A stretch of 64,000 nt of DNA from Martelella sp. AD-3 (GTDB lineage: Bacteria > Pseudomonadota > Alphaproteobacteria > Rhizobiales > Rhizobiaceae). The position numbers were made by a program, and so were the translations under genes. Shown one piece after another: positions 61,127-64,000 of the stretch. A model generated the notes under the pieces. The model was not told the DNA's origin, made no database searches, and saw only the letters and a list, made by a program, of their open reading frames with translations. Position 1 is the stretch's first letter. The number at the start of each line of letters is the position of its first letter. The DNA lies in contig NZ_CP014275.1 in the NCBI RefSeq assembly GCF_001578105.1, positions 3,786,501 to 3,850,500 on the forward strand, given 5' to 3'.

Positions 61127-63445
61127 ATGAAAATCATGGACGGCAACTGGCATGTGCGCCAGAATTTCGACCTCAACCAGCCGCTTGAGGTCTTCGATGC
61201 CCGCGTAAAGGACGGCAAGCTCGTCATCCGCGCCACCACCTGGCCGATGAACGACCGCGCCAACCAGATCAATGCCCGGCTGATCATCCTCACTCTCTCC
61301 GCGCCGATGGAAGGCATGATCGGCGTGAAGAGCGAGCACTTCCGCGGCGGTCTCGACAAGGGCCCGCATTTCGATCTCTACAAGGATGAAGGCTTTACGC
61401 CGGAGATCGAGATCACGGACGAATTCGCCACGCTGAAAAGCGGCAACCTCACCGCCCGCATCGCCATGACGGGCCGCTGGAACCTCGAATTCCTGCGCGA
61501 CGACAAGCTTATCACCGGTTCCGACTACAAGGCCGGCGGCCACGCCATCGACCATGACGACAATGACCGCACCCATATGTTCGAGCGCTTGAGCCTTACC
61601 GTCGGCACCAAGGTCTACGGCCTCGGCGAACGTTTCACCGAGTTTGTCAAGAACGGCCAGATGGTCGATATCTGGAACCGCGACGGCGGCGCCAACACCG
61701 ACCAGGCCTACAAGAACATCCCCTTCTTCCTGACCAATCGCGGCTGGGGCGTGTTCGTCAACAATCCGGGCCGAGTCGAATTCGAAGTCGGCTCGGAGAA
61801 GGTTCACAAGGCGCTGTTCTCGGTTCCGGGCGAAAGCCTCGAATACTATGTCATCGACGGACCGGACCCCAAGGGCGTCATCGACCGCTACACCAGGCTC
61901 ACCGGTCGCCCGGCGCTGCCAGCCCGCTGGTCCTTCGGCCTGTGGCTGACAACCTCGTTCACCACCGAATATGACGAAGCGACCGTGACCGGCTTCCTCG
62001 ACGGCATGGCGGAGCGCGACATTCCGCTCCACGTCTTCCATTTCGACTGCTTCTGGATGCGCGGCCTGCACTGGTGCGATTTCGAATGGGATCCGGAGAC
62101 CTTCCCGGAACCGGAAGCCATGCTGAAGCGCTACAAGGAGCGCGGCCTCAATATCTGCGTCTGGATCAATCCCTATATTGCCCAGGAATCGAAGCTCTTC
62201 GACGAGGGCAAGGAGAACGGTTACCTGATCAAGCGCTCGGACGGCTCCGTCTGGCAGTGGGACCGCTGGCAGCCCGGCCAGGCCGTGGTCGACTTCACCA
62301 ACCCAGAGGCCTGCGACTGGTATGCCGGCTACCTGAAGGATCTGGTGGCCCAGGGCGTCGATTGCTTCAAGACCGATTTCGGCGAGCGCATTCCGGTCGA
62401 TGTCGCCTATCATGACGGCTCCGACGCCGAGACAATGCACAACTACTATACCTTCCTCTACAACAAGGTCGTCTATGAGGCCCTGCAGGAGACGAAGGGC
62501 AAGGACGAGGCGGTGTTGTTTGCCCGCTCCGCGACCACCGGCGGCCAGCAGTTCCCGGTTCACTGGGGCGGCGACTGCTATTCGGATTACGAATCCATGG
62601 CGGAATCCCTGCGCGGCGGCCTCTCGCTCGGCCTTTCCGGCTTCGGCTTCTGGAGCCATGATATCGGCGGCTTCGAGGCAACGGCGGAAGCCGATGTCTA
62701 CAAGCGCTGGTGCGCCTTCGGGCTTCTCTCCAGCCATTCGCGCCTGCACGGATCGAAATCCTATCGCGTGCCGTGGCTTTATGATGAGGAGGCCGTCGAT
62801 GTTCTGCGCTTCTTCACCAAGCTGAAGATGAAGCTGATGCCGACGATCTACGAAGCCGCCTGCGAAGCGCCCAAGACCGGCCTGCCGGTGATGCGCGCCA
62901 TGCTGCTGGAATTTCCGGAAGACCGCACCTGCGACGTGCTCGACCGCCAGTATATGCTCGGCGAAAAGCTTCTGGTGGCGCCGGTTCTCGACGCAGCGGG
63001 TGACGCCGAGATCTATCTGCCGAAAGGCCGCTGGACGCATCTTCTGTCCGGTGAAGAGGTCGAAGGCGGCAGATGGCGCGTCGAAAATCACGACTTCATG
63101 AGCCTGCCGCTTTATGTCCGCCCCTCAAGCCTCATCGTCTGGGGCGCGGTCGACCACAAGCCTGACTATGACTATGCGGACGGCGCGCTGTTTGCGCTTT
63201 ACGCACTGGAAGACGGCAAGACGGCAAAAGCCGCGATCTTCGCCGACAAGGGCGTGAAAGCGCAGGAGCTTGCCGTTTCCCGCAAGGGCAACACGCTGAC
63301 GGTCAACGCATCGGACGCGGATCGCCCGTGGCGCCTGCGTTTGCAGAACATCACCTCTGTCGCCAGCGCCGGAGATGCCGGTATCGCGGAAACCGCCGAA
63401 GGCGTGATCCTCGAAGGCAAGGGCAATGTCACGGTAACCTTCTGA
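61127..63445 (+). CDS. yicI: GH31 alpha-xylosidase, YicI-type
   Basis: This is a 772-residue cytoplasmic glycoside hydrolase, the same size as E. coli YicI and very similar by eye. It has WNRDGGANTDQAYKNIPFFL, HVFHFDCFWMRGLHWCDFEW, the nucleophile Asp417 in CFKTDFGERIPVD, ARSATTGGQQFPVHWGGDC with the acid/base Asp region, SGFGFWSHDIGGFE, and YMLGEKLLVAPVL. YicI releases xylose from alpha-1,6-linked xylosides such as isoprimeverose. It is the last gene of the LacI-controlled operon, before a strong terminator. Confidence 0.93.
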   Translation: MKIMDGNWHVRQNFDLNQPLEVFDARVKDGKLVIRATTWPMNDRANQINARLIILTLSAPMEGMIGVKSEHFRGGLDKGPHFDLYKDEGFTPEIEITDEFATLKSGNLTARIAMTGRWNLEFLRDDKLITGSDYKAGGHAIDHDDNDRTHMFERLSLTVGTKVYGLGERFTEFVKNGQMVDIWNRDGGANTDQAYKNIPFFLTNRGWGVFVNNPGRVEFEVGSEKVHKALFSVPGESLEYYVIDGPDPKGVIDRYTRLTGRPALPARWSFGLWLTTSFTTEYDEATVTGFLDGMAERDIPLHVFHFDCFWMRGLHWCDFEWDPETFPEPEAMLKRYKERGLNICVWINPYIAQESKLFDEGKENGYLIKRSDGSVWQWDRWQPGQAVVDFTNPEACDWYAGYLKDLVAQGVDCFKTDFGERIPVDVAYHDGSDAETMHNYYTFLYNKVVYEALQETKGKDEAVLFARSATTGGQQFPVHWGGDCYSDYESMAESLRGGLSLGLSGFGFWSHDIGGFEATAEADVYKRWCAFGLLSSHSRLHGSKSYRVPWLYDEEAVDVLRFFTKLKMKLMPTIYEAACEAPKTGLPVMRAMLLEFPEDRTCDVLDRQYMLGEKLLVAPVLDAAGDAEIYLPKGRWTHLLSGEEVEGGRWRVENHDFMSLPLYVRPSSLIVWGAVDHKPDYDYADGALFALYALEDGKTAKAAIFADKGVKAQELAVSRKGNTLTVNASDADRPWRLRLQNITSVASAGDAGIAETAEGVILEGKGNVTVTF

Positions 63446-63526
63446 GCGCGGGAATGCCCAGAGGAAATCGCGTTTGCCGCGGGTTCGGGCTAACGCGATC
63501 AAGAGATCGATCTAGCGCCATTTCAG

Positions 63527-63559
63527 ACGCCCCGGAGTGATCCGGGGCGTTTTTGTTTG
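63527..63559 (+). terminator. Rho-independent terminator
   Basis: ACGCCCCGGA (63527-63536) and TCCGGGGCGT (63541-63550) form a perfect 10-bp stem with the loop GTGA, followed by TTTTGTTT. It lies 81 bp after the alpha-xylosidase stop. This is the clearest intrinsic terminator in the window. Confidence 0.9.
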
Positions 63560-63585
63560 TAGCCGCACAATTCCCGGATGCATTT

Positions 63586-63746
63586 CGGCATGCATATTGA
63601 TATATAAAATATAAATTTCTAATTTATTATTTTATAAAATATGTATAATCTAATTTATAAAATAGTAAATTTTGATTTATTCAAGTAATAAATTGTGTTT
63701 ATTTATTTATATAAGAGTTTGTTAACCATTTTATACGATTTTAACC
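63586..63746. promoter_or_regulatory. very AT-rich upstream region
   Basis: From about 63590 the DNA changes abruptly to about 85% A/T (runs such as ATATAAAATATAAA and TTTATTTATTTATATAAG), against roughly 60% G/C elsewhere. It precedes the partial surface-protein gene. Many -10-like TATAAT/TATAAA words make one promoter hard to name. Such curved AT-rich DNA is typical for UP elements and for silencers of the MucR/Ros or H-NS type. Confidence 0.6.
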
Positions 63747-63815
63747 ATGAAAGGCGACGGGAAGTTGACTTCTAAACCCGTCAGATCTGCCTTGAATTGG
63801 AGAGGATCGGAAGAA

Positions 63816-64000
63816 ATGTCCCATGCAATCGAATCGACAGAAACGAAAACCGCTCGACCGACGCCCAAAAAGAACGCGCGCGCTTTTGCCCGTTTCCTGT
63901 CGGGCACGGCATTCACGACGCTGCTTCTGGCGAGCGGGGCGGCGCTTTACTGCGGCATGCCGCAACAGGCATCCGCACTGGATCTCTACTGGAATGCGCC
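63816..64000 (+). CDS. start of a secreted/autotransporter-like protein, cut by window edge
   Basis: Only about 61 residues are visible: a polar, basic leader (SHAIESTETKTARPTPKKNARAF split at residue 14), then a hydrophobic segment (GTAFTTLLLASGAALYCG) ending in MPQQASA before LDLYWNA. This is a long-type signal peptide with a cleavage site after ASA; the mature start LDLYW is common in autotransporter passenger domains. I chose ATG 63816 because GGAGAGGATCGGAAG precedes it; ATG 63747 is in frame and would add 23 residues, but has no ribosome site. Confidence 0.6.
   Translation, partial: MSHAIESTETKTARPTPKKNARAFARFLSGTAFTTLLLASGAALYCGMPQQASALDLYWNA

Noticed and set aside
60782..63091. 769-codon open frame on the - strand opposite the alpha-xylosidase and ATPase genes
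   Set aside because: Shadow of a strongly recognised GH31 gene; no ribosome site or family motif.

Overview
The window is high-GC, densely packed chromosomal DNA. I judge it to come from an alphaproteobacterium of the Rhizobiales (Rhizobiaceae/Martelella-like). The reasons are the many LacI-regulated sugar ABC operons, the ppx-rlmE pair with a basic N-terminal extension on Ppx, the PduO-HIG1-etfBA neighbourhood, and a palindromic intergenic repeat resembling those common in rhizobia. The genus is a guess; no rRNA gene is present to settle it. I saw no insertion sequence, phage, integrase or CRISPR array. The one RNA gene I can support is tRNA-Gln(CUG).

Layout. 1-11.6 kb is an acyl-CoA catabolic block: the end of a LacI regulator, a 3-hydroxyacyl-CoA dehydrogenase with an SDR, then an IclR regulator between two oppositely oriented operons. 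One holds an NDP-forming acyl-CoA synthetase and two acyl-CoA dehydrogenases; the other holds a DUF35 protein, a thiolase-like protein and a FadB-like fusion. Both operons carry the same 15-bp near-palindrome, probably the IclR operator. 11.7-19.8 kb is a UgpBAEC-like ABC importer with a tandem-domain glycerophosphodiesterase, its own LacI regulator and an inositol-monophosphatase-family enzyme. Together these suggest glycerophosphodiester (perhaps glycerophosphoinositol) use. 20-36 kb is mostly housekeeping and small stress units: TetR-epimerase, an Rrf2 fragment, HNH nuclease, AlkA, GluQ, YihY, SDR, macro domain, HIG1 protein, cobalamin adenosyltransferase, EtfBA, YjbQ, LysR with a VOC dioxygenase and an esterase, tRNA-Gln, Ppx and RlmE.

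35.9-53.8 kb is the most unusual part. A cytoplasmic regulator (44786-46612) joins an N-terminal winged helix to a family-1 ABC solute-binding-protein domain and sits at a divergent promoter. On its own side lies an operon for an SDR, an M24 creatinase-like protein, E1 alpha and beta of an acetoin/pyruvate-type dehydrogenase, a lipoyl-bearing E2-like protein with a degraded catalytic domain, a succinate-semialdehyde dehydrogenase and a separate E2 catalytic protein without lipoyl domains. An HpaI-type aldolase follows. On the other side lies a ribose-type ABC importer with an SDR similar to the first one, a 3-hydroxyisobutyrate-dehydrogenase-family enzyme and ThuA. I infer one pathway: uptake and oxidation of a polyol or sugar acid, aldol cleavage to pyruvate plus a semialdehyde, and oxidation of both.

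53.8-63.5 kb has a metallophosphoesterase, another 3-hydroxyisobutyrate-type dehydrogenase, and a LacI-controlled ABC importer with a YicI-type alpha-xylosidase, probably for isoprimeverose or other alpha-xylosides. A strong terminator and a very AT-rich stretch precede the start of a surface or autotransporter-like protein cut by the window edge.
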